Source: Stappia indica
GTDB taxonomy: Bacteria > Pseudomonadota > Alphaproteobacteria > Rhizobiales > Stappiaceae
Assembly: GCF_001696535.1 (NCBI RefSeq)
Contig: NZ_MBQE01000004.1
Coordinates: forward strand, 620,001-684,000
Reading direction: 5' to 3'
DNA: 64,000 nt
Below the pieces are notes generated by a model. It had not been told where the DNA came from. It saw nothing but the letters and a program-made list of their open reading frames with translations, and did not search any database. The position numbers and the translations under genes are program-made. Positions 1 through 7,208 of the stretch are shown here, piece by piece. Within the stretch, counting starts at the first letter, position 1. Every line of letters begins with the position of its first letter.

Positions 1-366
1 GCCCGTATCCTGGAGGCCGTCGGCGACCGGGGCATGTCCGCGCGTGTCGGCGGCGACGAGTTCATCGTGCTGCTGCGCGACGGGCTCGACCGGGCCTCGG
101 TGCTCGCCCTGTGCGATGCGATCGTTGCCGGCATCTGTTCGCAGATCGTGTTCGAGGGCGGCAGCACATCCGTCGGCGCCAGCATCGGCGTCGCCTGGTG
201 GCCGGACGATGCGCTGACCGCCAAGTCGGTGATCCGCAGCGCCGACGAGGCGCTCTACCGCGCCAAGCAGGACGGCCGCGGCCGCACCTTCCTGGCCGCC
301 GGCTCTGCCCATCCGCCCGAGCCGCCCCTGCCGGACAGGGGGGCGGATCGGTCGCCCGCCATCTGA
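1..366 (+). CDS. Diguanylate cyclase (GGDEF domain), C-terminal fragment
   Basis: Only the 3' end is in the window: the frame is open from base 1 to the stop at 366 (121 codons). It is the C-terminal half of a GGDEF domain, which makes cyclic di-GMP from two GTP. The active-site GGDEF box is intact (bases 49-63), followed by the usual SADEALYRAKQDGR helix. The RxxD product-inhibition motif that often lies five residues before GGDEF is not seen (GDRG sits there), so feedback inhibition may be absent. The last 20 residues are Pro-rich and not part of the fold. Any sensory domain lies outside the window. Confidence 0.9.
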   Translation, partial: ARILEAVGDRGMSARVGGDEFIVLLRDGLDRASVLALCDAIVAGICSQIVFEGGSTSVGASIGVAWWPDDALTAKSVIRSADEALYRAKQDGRGRTFLAAGSAHPPEPPLPDRGADRSPAI

Positions 367-385
367 GGCGGGCGCGCTTTCGGCC

Positions 386-778
386 TTACATCGGCAACGA
401 CAACTGCCAGGACAGCCCGAACCGGTCGACCAGCCAGCCGAAGCGCGGGCTGAAGCCGTAATCGTCCAGCGGCATGAGGACGTTGCCGCCCTCCGACAGG
501 CGGGCAAAGGCTGTGTCCAGCGCCTGCGCATCGTCCATCTCGACGAACAGCGACATGGACGGCGTGAAGTCGAAGGCATGCGGCATCGGGCTGTCGATGA
601 CGATCAGACTCTGGCCGGCGAAGGAAACCTTCGCCATGCGCACCGTCCCGGGCGCGGCCGTGTCGTCGCCGTTCAGCTCCAGCAGATCGACGGAGAAATC
701 GGGAAACACCGCCTGATAGGTCTCCAGCGCCGCGCGCGCCTTGCCCTGGAACATCAGGTGGGTGAATGCTCTGGTCAT
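386..778 (-). CDS. PhnB-like VOC-family protein
   Basis: 130 residues, starting at the ATG at 778. The opening FTHLMFQGKARAALETYQ and the pattern of short beta-alpha repeats, ending in DDYGFSPRFGWLVDRFGLSWQL, are typical of the PhnB / 3-demethylubiquinone-methyltransferase-like branch of the glyoxalase/bleomycin-resistance (VOC) superfamily. Members are small cytosolic dimers whose substrates are mostly unknown, and the family name does not imply methyltransferase activity. The gene stands alone, convergent with the GGDEF gene (19 bases between stops). The family call is good; the function is open. Confidence 0.8.
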   Translation of the reverse strand: MTRAFTHLMFQGKARAALETYQAVFPDFSVDLLELNGDDTAAPGTVRMAKVSFAGQSLIVIDSPMPHAFDFTPSMSLFVEMDDAQALDTAFARLSEGGNVLMPLDDYGFSPRFGWLVDRFGLSWQLSLPM

Positions 779-879
779 GGCCGGGCCTTGTCGTTCGAGT
801 GTCTTCAGGCTTCAAGGCACCACAATGCAATCCGCAGCGACTGCTCGCAAGGGTAGTGCACGGGCCCATCTATGGTTCG

Positions 880-954
880 TGCGGCGAATGGGTGGCGCAA
901 TCGCCGCATGATGTGCGGCGATTGATTGCGAATGCGGCGAATAGGGCTTATATT
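880..954 (+). promoter_or_regulatory. fic promoter with palindromic operator and half-sites
   Basis: A perfect inverted repeat with 11-base arms and a 5-base spacer lies at 898-924 (right arm TGCGGCGATTG). Near-copies TGCGGCGAAT occur at 880 and 933, and the identical right arm recurs after the gene at 2112-2122. A sigma70-like promoter overlaps the cluster: TTGCGA (926-931), 17-base spacer, TATATT (949-954). The 933 half-site falls between the -35 and -10 boxes, where a bound repressor would block transcription. The binding protein is inferred; the Fic protein itself ends in a possible winged helix. Confidence 0.55.
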
Positions 955-965
955 CCCCGCAAAGG

Positions 966-2102
966 ATGCGGAGAATGGCGACCTATATCCACCAACTCGA
1001 CGACTGGCCGGCGTTTCGCTGGGACCATGCGGCGGTTTCCGGCCCGCTGGCGGCGGTGCGCCACCGGCAGGGGCGGCTGACCGGGCGCATGGACGCGCTC
1101 GGCTTCGAGCTGCGCTCCGAAGCGGTTCTGGAGACGCTGACGGCGGATGTCGTCAAGTCGAGCGAGATCGAGGGCGAGATCCTGGAGCGCAGCCAGGTTC
1201 GCTCCTCCATCGCCCGCCGGCTCGGCATGGATATCGGCGGCCTGCCGCCGGTCGACCGCAATGTCGAGGGTGTCGTCGAGATGACGCTGGATGCGGTCGG
1301 GGCGTTCGACAGGCCGCTGACCAGCGAGCGCCTGTTCGGCTGGCACGCGGCGCTGTTTCCCACCGGGCGCAGCGGCATGCTCCGCATCGCCGTCGGTCGC
1401 TGGCGCGATGAAGAGGCAGGGCCCATGCAGGTCGTCTCGGGGCCGTTCGGCCGCGAGAAGGTCCACTTCGAGGCTCCGCCCGCGTCCCGTGTTGCCGGCG
1501 AGATGGCCGCGTTCCTGGAGTGGTTCGACAGCCCGGACACACTCGACCCGGTTCTGCGGGCCGCGATCGCGCATCTGTGGTTCGTCACCATTCACCCCTT
1601 CGAGGACGGCAACGGCCGTATCGCCCGTGCCATCGGCGACATGGCGCTCGCCCGTTCCGAGGGCAGCGACCAGCGCTTCTACAGCCTCTCTTCGCAAATC
1701 CGGCAGGACCGCAAGGGCTATTACGAGATCCTCGAGCGCACGCAGAAGGGCGATCTCGACATCACGCCCTGGCTGTTGTGGTTTCTCGCTTGCCTCGACC
1801 GCGCTCTCGACGATTCCGCCGGCATTCTCGAGGACGTGCTGCGCAAGGCGGCCTTCTGGCAGGCGCTTGCCGGCGAGCCGCTCGGCGAACGCCAGCGCAA
1901 GGTGCTGAACCGCCTGCTCGACGGCTTCGACGGCAAGCTCACCTCGTCGAAATGGGCGAAGCTGACCAAAACCTCGCCCGATACGGCGCTGCGCGATATC
2001 AACGATCTCGTTGCCCGCGGGATTCTCGTGCGCGATCCCGGCGGCGGGCGTTCGACCAGCTATTCGCTGGCCCCGCCGGAGGCCTTGCCCGGGCGCGCGT
2101 GA
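966..2102 (+). CDS. Fic-family protein adenylyltransferase with C-terminal winged helix
   Basis: 378 residues. The catalytic Fic motif is complete (HPFEDGNGRIAR, around residues 211-222); this loop transfers AMP from ATP to target hydroxyls. The N-terminal inhibitory helix carries SSEIEGE, matching the (S/T)xxxE(G/N) element of class II Fic enzymes that self-inhibit by blocking the ATP gamma-phosphate. The N-terminus resembles DUF4172. The last ~70 residues look like a winged helix, so DNA-binding autoregulation is possible. The start is ambiguous: ATG 966 has no proper Shine-Dalgarno site and lies about 5 bases after the predicted transcript start (leaderless); ATG 975 is the alternative. 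No partner antitoxin is seen, as expected when inhibition is in cis. Confidence 0.88.
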   Translation: MRRMATYIHQLDDWPAFRWDHAAVSGPLAAVRHRQGRLTGRMDALGFELRSEAVLETLTADVVKSSEIEGEILERSQVRSSIARRLGMDIGGLPPVDRNVEGVVEMTLDAVGAFDRPLTSERLFGWHAALFPTGRSGMLRIAVGRWRDEEAGPMQVVSGPFGREKVHFEAPPASRVAGEMAAFLEWFDSPDTLDPVLRAAIAHLWFVTIHPFEDGNGRIARAIGDMALARSEGSDQRFYSLSSQIRQDRKGYYEILERTQKGDLDITPWLLWFLACLDRALDDSAGILEDVLRKAAFWQALAGEPLGERQRKVLNRLLDGFDGKLTSSKWAKLTKTSPDTALRDINDLVARGILVRDPGGGRSTSYSLAPPEALPGRA

Positions 2103-2189
2103 TCGCGCCGGTGCGGCGATTGCCGTTTTTCCTCAACCGCCTATGATCGCGCGACGCCGTTTGTACGGTCGCTTGTGAGGAGACCTTCC

Positions 2190-3038
2190 ATGAAACTCGT
2201 CCGCCACGGACCCGCCGGCACTGAGCGCCCCGGCCTTGTCGATGCGCAAGGGCGCATCCGCGATCTGTCCGCCCATGTCGACGATATCGCCGGCAAGACC
2301 CTTTCCGACGAGGGGCTGGCCCGCATTGCCGCGCTCGACCCGGCCTCGCTGCCGCTGGTGGACGAGGGGACGCGCATCGGACCTTGCGTCGGCGGGGTCG
2401 GCAAGTTCGTCTGCATCGGCCTCAACTATTCCGACCATGCGGCCGAATCCGGTCTCGACGTGCCGCCCGAGCCCATCGTCTTCATGAAGGCGACCTCGGC
2501 GATCTGCGGCCCCGACGACGGCATCGAGCTGCCGCGCGGCTCGGTCGCAACCGATTGGGAAGTGGAACTCGCCGTCGTCATCGGCCGTCACGCCAAATAC
2601 GTGTCGGAGGCCGACGCGCTGTCCCATGTCGCGGGTTACTGCGTTGCCAACGACGTGTCCGAGCGCGACTTCCAGACCAAGCGCGCCGGCCAGTGGACCA
2701 AGGGCAAGTCGGCCGACACGTTCGGTCCCCTCGGTCCTTGGCTCGTCACCCGCGAGGAGGTGAGCGACCCGCAGGCGCTCGACCTGTGGCTCGACCGCAA
2801 CGGCAAGCGGATGCAGACCGGTTCCACCGCGACCATGATCTTCGGCGTCGCCAAGGTGATCTCCTACCTGTCGCAGATGATGAGCCTGCACCCGGGCGAC
2901 GTGATCTCCACCGGCACGCCGCCGGGCGTCGGCATGGGCATCAAGCCGGCTCCGGTCTACCTGAAGCCAGGCGACCGGCTGGCGCTCGGCATCGAGGGCC
3001 TGGGCACCCAGACCCAGCTGGTACGCGCCGCCGATTGA
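2190..3038 (+). CDS. Fumarylacetoacetate hydrolase (FAH)-family protein
   Basis: 282 residues from ATG 2190, chosen because GAGGAG lies at the right distance upstream. The N-terminal cap is followed by the FAH fold with metal-ligand region DWEVELAVVIG and family signatures GYCVANDVSERDFQ and STGTPPGVG. Such enzymes hydrolyse, decarboxylate or isomerise 2-oxo acids (for example ureidoglycolate lyase, 2,4-diketo-3-deoxy-fuconate hydrolase, hydroxyhepta-dienedioate isomerase). Closeness to ureidoglycolate lyase/2,4-diketo acid hydrolases is likely but the substrate cannot be fixed. It is monocistronic and convergent with the helicase gene. Confidence 0.85.
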   Translation: MKLVRHGPAGTERPGLVDAQGRIRDLSAHVDDIAGKTLSDEGLARIAALDPASLPLVDEGTRIGPCVGGVGKFVCIGLNYSDHAAESGLDVPPEPIVFMKATSAICGPDDGIELPRGSVATDWEVELAVVIGRHAKYVSEADALSHVAGYCVANDVSERDFQTKRAGQWTKGKSADTFGPLGPWLVTREEVSDPQALDLWLDRNGKRMQTGSTATMIFGVAKVISYLSQMMSLHPGDVISTGTPPGVGMGIKPAPVYLKPGDRLALGIEGLGTQTQLVRAAD

Positions 3039-3075
3039 CGCGGGCAGGGGCGAGGAGCCCGGCCTTGAAACGAAA

Positions 3076-3107
3076 AACGCCGGCGCGGAGGGATCCGCGC
3101 CGGCGTT
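3076..3107. terminator. Intergenic terminator between convergent genes
   Basis: Perfect 14-base arms around a 4-base loop (GGGA), in the gap between the stops of the FAH gene (+) and the helicase gene (-). Five A residues on the left (3073-3077) become a T-tract on the - strand, so it serves mainly the helicase transcript. The + strand tail is poor in T. Confidence 0.8.
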
Positions 3108-3137
3108 CGTGTTCAAGCGTGTTTCGGCCTTGCCGCG

Positions 3138-4574
3138 TTACGCGGGCTGGAACGAGCGGACACGGCCGCGCTCGCCGCTGTGATCGCGCGGCTTGGCGCC
3201 CTGCGGGCGGCTGTTGCGCTGCTGCTGGCCGCCACGGAAGCCGTCGGTGCGGCCCTCGTGCTGGCCATGACCCGCAGGCTTGTCCTTGCGTGCACCGCCA
3301 TTGGCGTTGGAATTGCCGCGGAAGCCGCGGGCCTCGCCGCGACCTTCGTCGCGTGCGCCGCCTTCGCCGCGCGGGCGGAAGGGCTTGCGCTGCTGCTGTT
3401 GCTGCTGGCCGCGGCCACCGCCGCCGCGCGACTGCTTGCGCGGGGCCGGGCCGTCGTCCTCGCGCTCGACCAGCACCTTGCCGATCAGCTTCTCGATGTC
3501 GCGCAGGAACGGACGCTCCTCGCGGTCGCAGAAGGAGACGGCGATGCCGCTCTTGCCGGCGCGCGCGGTGCGGCCGATGCGGTGCACATAGGCCTCCGGC
3601 ACATTCGGCAGCTCGTAGTTGACGACGTGGGACACGCCGTCGACGTCGATGCCGCGCGCGGCGATGTCGGTCGCCACCAGCACCGGGGTGCGGCCCGAGC
3701 GGAAGTTGTCGAGCGCCTTCTGCCGCTGGCTCTGGCTCTTGTTGCCATGGATCGCGGCGGCATGGATGCCGGCCTGGTCGAGCTGGCGCGCGACCTTGTC
3801 GGCACCGTGCTTGGTGCGGGTGAAGACGATCGCGCGGTCCATGTCATCGCTGCGCAGCACGTCGACCAGCGCCTGGCGCTTGGCGTCGCGCTCGATCAGC
3901 AGAACCTTCTGCTCGATCCGGTCGATCGGCTTGGAGGCCGGTGCGACCGCGATTTCCTGCGGGTTGTTCAGGAAGTCCTCGGCCAGCGCGCGGATCGGCT
4001 TCGGCATGGTTGCCGACAGCAGCACCGTCTGGCGGTCGCGCGGCAGGCTCGCCAGGATCTGGCGGATCGCCGGCAGGAAGCCGAGGTCGAGCATGTGGTC
4101 GGCCTCGTCCAGAACCACGGTCGTGGTCTGGTCGAGACGGATGGCACCGCCCTGCATGTGGTCGATCAGGCGGCCCGGCGTTGCGACGAGAATGTCGACA
4201 CCGCGCGCCATGTTGCGCACCTGCGGGAACGGACGGACGCCGCCGACCACGACGGTGGCCGAATGGCGCACCTTCTGGCCGTAGGCGCGGATGCTGTCGG
4301 CGATCTGGGCGGCGAGCTCGCGCGTCGGGGCGAGGATCAGCGCGCCGCAGGTCTTCGGCTCGGGACGGGTGTTCTGCGCAACGATGCGGTTGAGCAGCGG
4401 CAGAACGAAGGAAGCGGTCTTGCCGGTGCCGGTCTGGGCGAGGCCCAGCACGTCGGCGCCCGACATGATCGCGGGAATGCCCTGCGCCTGAATCGGCGTC
4501 GGGGAAGTGTACCCCTCGGCCGCAAGGGCCTTGAGGATCGGCTCGGCGAGGCCGAGGTCGTTGAACGTGGTCAA
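3138..4574 (-). CDS. DEAD-box ATP-dependent RNA helicase (RhlE-like)
   Basis: 478 residues from a TTG at 4574, chosen because AAGGAG lies 5 bases upstream and the protein then opens directly at the Q-motif region (FNDLGLAEPILKAL). ATGs further upstream in frame lack ribosome sites. All helicase motifs are present: AQTGTGKT (I), PTRELA (Ia), TPGRL (Ib), DEAD (II), SAT (III), ATDIAARGIDV (V), HRIGRTARAG (VI). A low-complexity tail of about 100 residues rich in Arg, Gly and Gln follows, as in RhlE/CsdA relatives, and probably binds RNA. The likely role is RNA remodelling in ribosome assembly or mRNA decay, often cold-induced. It stands alone. Confidence 0.92.
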   Translation of the reverse strand: MTTFNDLGLAEPILKALAAEGYTSPTPIQAQGIPAIMSGADVLGLAQTGTGKTASFVLPLLNRIVAQNTRPEPKTCGALILAPTRELAAQIADSIRAYGQKVRHSATVVVGGVRPFPQVRNMARGVDILVATPGRLIDHMQGGAIRLDQTTTVVLDEADHMLDLGFLPAIRQILASLPRDRQTVLLSATMPKPIRALAEDFLNNPQEIAVAPASKPIDRIEQKVLLIERDAKRQALVDVLRSDDMDRAIVFTRTKHGADKVARQLDQAGIHAAAIHGNKSQSQRQKALDNFRSGRTPVLVATDIAARGIDVDGVSHVVNYELPNVPEAYVHRIGRTARAGKSGIAVSFCDREERPFLRDIEKLIGKVLVEREDDGPAPRKQSRGGGGRGQQQQQQRKPFRPRGEGGARDEGRGEARGFRGNSNANGGARKDKPAGHGQHEGRTDGFRGGQQQRNSRPQGAKPRDHSGERGRVRSFQPA

Positions 4575-4871
4575 GCGGACTCCTTGCTCGCGCCGGCACG
4601 CCATCATGGGCGAGCGGTCGCGGTCCGTGTCGTCGTGAAGGGAGCTTGCGCAGATCAGCTGCCTTGGGGCGCGCCGGCACCGGAAACGGATCGTGTTTCG
4701 TCCGTCGCTCGGGTGGCAGCGCTTCGTATCGGCAACGATCGGGAGGAAGGTTGCGTCTGGGCGCCGGTCACGAAAGGCTCGTGTCTCCACGCGGACGCCG
4801 TTGCGCCGCATAGATCACGTTTGATGTTGCAATGCAATGAAAATCGCTTTTGGAGCTCTGTTCGAGAATTT

Positions 4872-4885
4872 GGAACAAAAATTCC
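4872..4885. promoter_or_regulatory. Candidate IolR operator 1 (GGAA-N6-TTCC)
   Basis: GGAA CAAAAA TTCC. The motif GGAA-N6-TTCC is the palindrome described for the RpiR-type repressor IolR of inositol catabolism in Sinorhizobium meliloti. It lies about 385 bases upstream of iolC, in the AT-rich core of the divergent region, so it could affect the helicase promoter or act at a distance. Confidence 0.55.
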
Positions 4886-5200
4886 ATATGCAGTTTTTGC
4901 ACGGCTGTGCAAGGTGCTCCGGCCGTATCGCTTCCAGGCCGGACGGGGCAGGGCGGAGCGTATTCGGGCCCGCACAGGCAGTGTCGCGCAGCTGCGCAAG
5001 GCGGCGCGGCGCATGCTCCGCGTTCCGTGTCCGACACCGGAGGATTGGCTCCAGCTTGATTCTCTATGGAGTTGATAACAGGCGAAAACCTGCCGATCCG
5101 CAGGGCGTTGCCGTGCGGTTGTCGGTACGCTTGCCTCAGCGAACCCCGGCCCGGTTATCCACCACGGCCGGGCGATAAAGCGGTTGCAGCCGGCCATAAT

Positions 5201-5214
5201 GGAATTTATGTTCC
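5201..5214. promoter_or_regulatory. Candidate IolR operator 2 (GGAA-N6-TTCC)
   Basis: GGAA TTTATG TTCC, 56 bases before the iolC start, directly after a CATAAT box (5195-5200) that could be the -10 element. This is the place expected for a repressor that blocks the iol operon. The iolR gene itself is not in the window. Confidence 0.65.
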
Positions 5215-5270
5215 GTTTTGAGGGGCGGGAGGGCTCCTGTGCGGTTCCGGCAGGGCGGGGAGAGGTTGTC

Positions 5271-7208
5271 ATGAGTTCGCAGCAAGGCCGGGATGCGCGG
5301 CCGCTCGATGTCATCACCATCGGCCGCGCCTCGGTCGATCTCTACGGTTCCCAGGTCGGCGGTCGGCTGGAGGACATGCGCGGCTTCGCCAAGTATATCG
5401 GCGGCTCGCCCACCAACATGGCGGCCGGCACCGCGCGGCTCGGCCTGCGTTCCGCGCTCATCACCCGCGTCGGCGACGAGCACATGGGCCGCTTCATCCG
5501 TGAGGAACTGGTGCGCGAGGGGGTCGACGTGCGCGGCGTCAGGACCGATCCGGAGCGGCTGACCGCGCTGGTGCTCCTCGGCATTCGCGACCGCGAGCAG
5601 TTTCCGCTGATCTTCTACCGCGAGAATTGTGCGGACATGGCGCTGGACGCGGGAGACATCGACCCGGACTTCATCGCCGAGGCCGGCTGCGTCACCGTCA
5701 CCGGCACCCACCTGTCGAACCCGCGCACCGAGGCAGCCGTGCTGAAGGCCCTGCGCCTTGCCCGCGAAAACGGCGCCCGCACCGCGCTCGACATCGACTA
5801 CCGGCCCAACCTCTGGGGGCTTGCCGGGCACGATGCCGGCGAAAGCCGCTTCATCGAATCCCGCGCGGTGACCGCCAAGCTGCAGTCGCATCTCCACCTC
5901 TTCGACCTGATCGTCGGCACGGAGGAGGAGTTCCACATCGCCGGCGGCAGCACCGATACGCTGGCCGCCCTGCGCGCCGTGCGGGCGGTCTCCGCCGCAA
6001 CGCTCGTGTGCAAGCGCGGGCCGATGGGCGCGGTCGCCTTCGAGGCCAAGATCCCCGCCGATCTCGATGAGGGCATCTCCGGCCCGGGCTTTCCCATCGA
6101 GGTGTTCAACGTGCTGGGCGCGGGCGACGGCTTCATGTCCGGCCTCTTGCGCGGCTGGCTGCGCGACGAGGGCTGGGAGCGTGCGCTGACCTATGCCAAT
6201 GCCTGCGGCGCTCTGGCCGTTTCGCGGCACGGCTGCACCCCGTCCTATCCGAGCTGGGAGGAGCTGTGCTTCTTCCTGGAGCGCGGCGTGCGCGTGCCGG
6301 CGCTGCGCAAGGACGCGGAGCTGGAGCAGATCCACTGGGCGACGACCCGCAAGGGCGATTGGCCGGTGATGCGGGTCTTCGCCTTCGACCACCGTAAGCA
6401 GCTGGAGGATCTGGCCGCCGAGCTCGGCGCCGACACCTCCCGCATTCCTGCCTTCAAGAAGCTCTGCCTTGCCGCCGCCCGCCGGGTGCAGGAGGGGCGG
6501 CCCGGCTACGGCATCCTCAGCGACGGCAGGTTCGGCGAGGAGGCGCTGTTCGCCGCCGCCGGCACTGGCCTTTGGATCGGCCGCCCGGTGGAGCTTCCGG
6601 GCTCCCGGCCGCTGGAGCTGGAAATCGGCCCGGACTTCGGTTCGGGCCTTGCCGAATGGCCGGCCGACCACGTGGTCAAGGTCCTGTGTTTCTGCCATCC
6701 GGACGACGACGAGGCGATGCGTGCGGCGCAGGAGGCGACGGTGCTGCGGCTGGCGCGCGCCGCGCGCGCCAACGGGCTCGAGCTGCTGCTGGAGGTCATC
6801 CCGTCCAAGGTCGGGCCGGTCGGCGACGACACCACGGCGACGCTGATCCGCCGCTTCTACGAGATCGGCGTCTATCCCGACTGGTGGAAGCTGGAGCCCT
6901 CCGTCTCCGCCGCCGCCTGGGCGCAGACCTGCGCCGCGATATCCGAGAACGATCCGCATGTTCGTGGCATCGTCGTGCTCGGGCTCGACGCGCCGATGGA
7001 GGATCTGGAGGCCAGTTTCACGGAGGCGGCCCGCTTCCCGCTGGTCAAGGGCTTCGCCGTCGGGCGCACCATCTTCTTCGAGGCGGCGCGGGGCTGGCTC
7101 GATGGCACGCTTGACGACGAGGGCGCAATCGCGCTCATGGCGTCGAAATACGAAACGCTTTGCGCGGCCTGGGACCGGGCGAGGGCGGCAGACGGGAGAG
7201 CGGCATGA
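5271..7208 (+). CDS. iolC: 5-dehydro-2-deoxygluconokinase fused to a DUF2090 aldolase-like domain
   Basis: 645 residues from ATG 5271 (GGGGAGAGG upstream). Residues ~1-325 are a PfkB-family kinase (IGGSPTNMAAG near the N-terminus; NVLGAGDGF as the anion-hole/catalytic Asp motif) that phosphorylates 5-dehydro-2-deoxy-D-gluconate in inositol breakdown. Residues ~340-640 form the DUF2090 domain, fused to IolC in many proteobacteria and thought to supply 5-dehydro-2-deoxyphosphogluconate aldolase (IolJ-like) activity. The length fits the fused form (single IolC is ~330). It is the first gene of iolCDEB; the stop overlaps iolD as ATGA. iolA, iolG and iolR are not in the window. Confidence 0.93.
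   Translation: MSSQQGRDARPLDVITIGRASVDLYGSQVGGRLEDMRGFAKYIGGSPTNMAAGTARLGLRSALITRVGDEHMGRFIREELVREGVDVRGVRTDPERLTALVLLGIRDREQFPLIFYRENCADMALDAGDIDPDFIAEAGCVTVTGTHLSNPRTEAAVLKALRLARENGARTALDIDYRPNLWGLAGHDAGESRFIESRAVTAKLQSHLHLFDLIVGTEEEFHIAGGSTDTLAALRAVRAVSAATLVCKRGPMGAVAFEAKIPADLDEGISGPGFPIEVFNVLGAGDGFMSGLLRGWLRDEGWERALTYANACGALAVSRHGCTPSYPSWEELCFFLERGVRVPALRKDAELEQIHWATTRKGDWPVMRVFAFDHRKQLEDLAAELGADTSRIPAFKKLCLAAARRVQEGRPGYGILSDGRFGEEALFAAAGTGLWIGRPVELPGSRPLELEIGPDFGSGLAEWPADHVVKVLCFCHPDDDEAMRAAQEATVLRLARAARANGLELLLEVIPSKVGPVGDDTTATLIRRFYEIGVYPDWWKLEPSVSAAAWAQTCAAISENDPHVRGIVVLGLDAPMEDLEASFTEAARFPLVKGFAVGRTIFFEAARGWLDGTLDDEGAIALMASKYETLCAAWDRARAADGRAA

Larger units (their letters stand above)
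4575..5270. promoter_or_regulatory. Divergent intergenic region between helicase and iolC
   Basis: About 700 bases without a convincing gene. It holds an AT-rich stretch (4830-4900) suited to the helicase promoter and long 5' leader, two GGAA-N6-TTCC palindromes (listed separately), and the iolC leader. The long open frames across it on both strands are shadows caused by high GC. Confidence 0.6.

Noticed and set aside
3180-5075. A 631-codon + strand open frame across the helicase gene
   Set aside because: Antisense shadow of the DEAD-box gene, composed of Ala/Arg/Val/His repeats with no recognisable motif.
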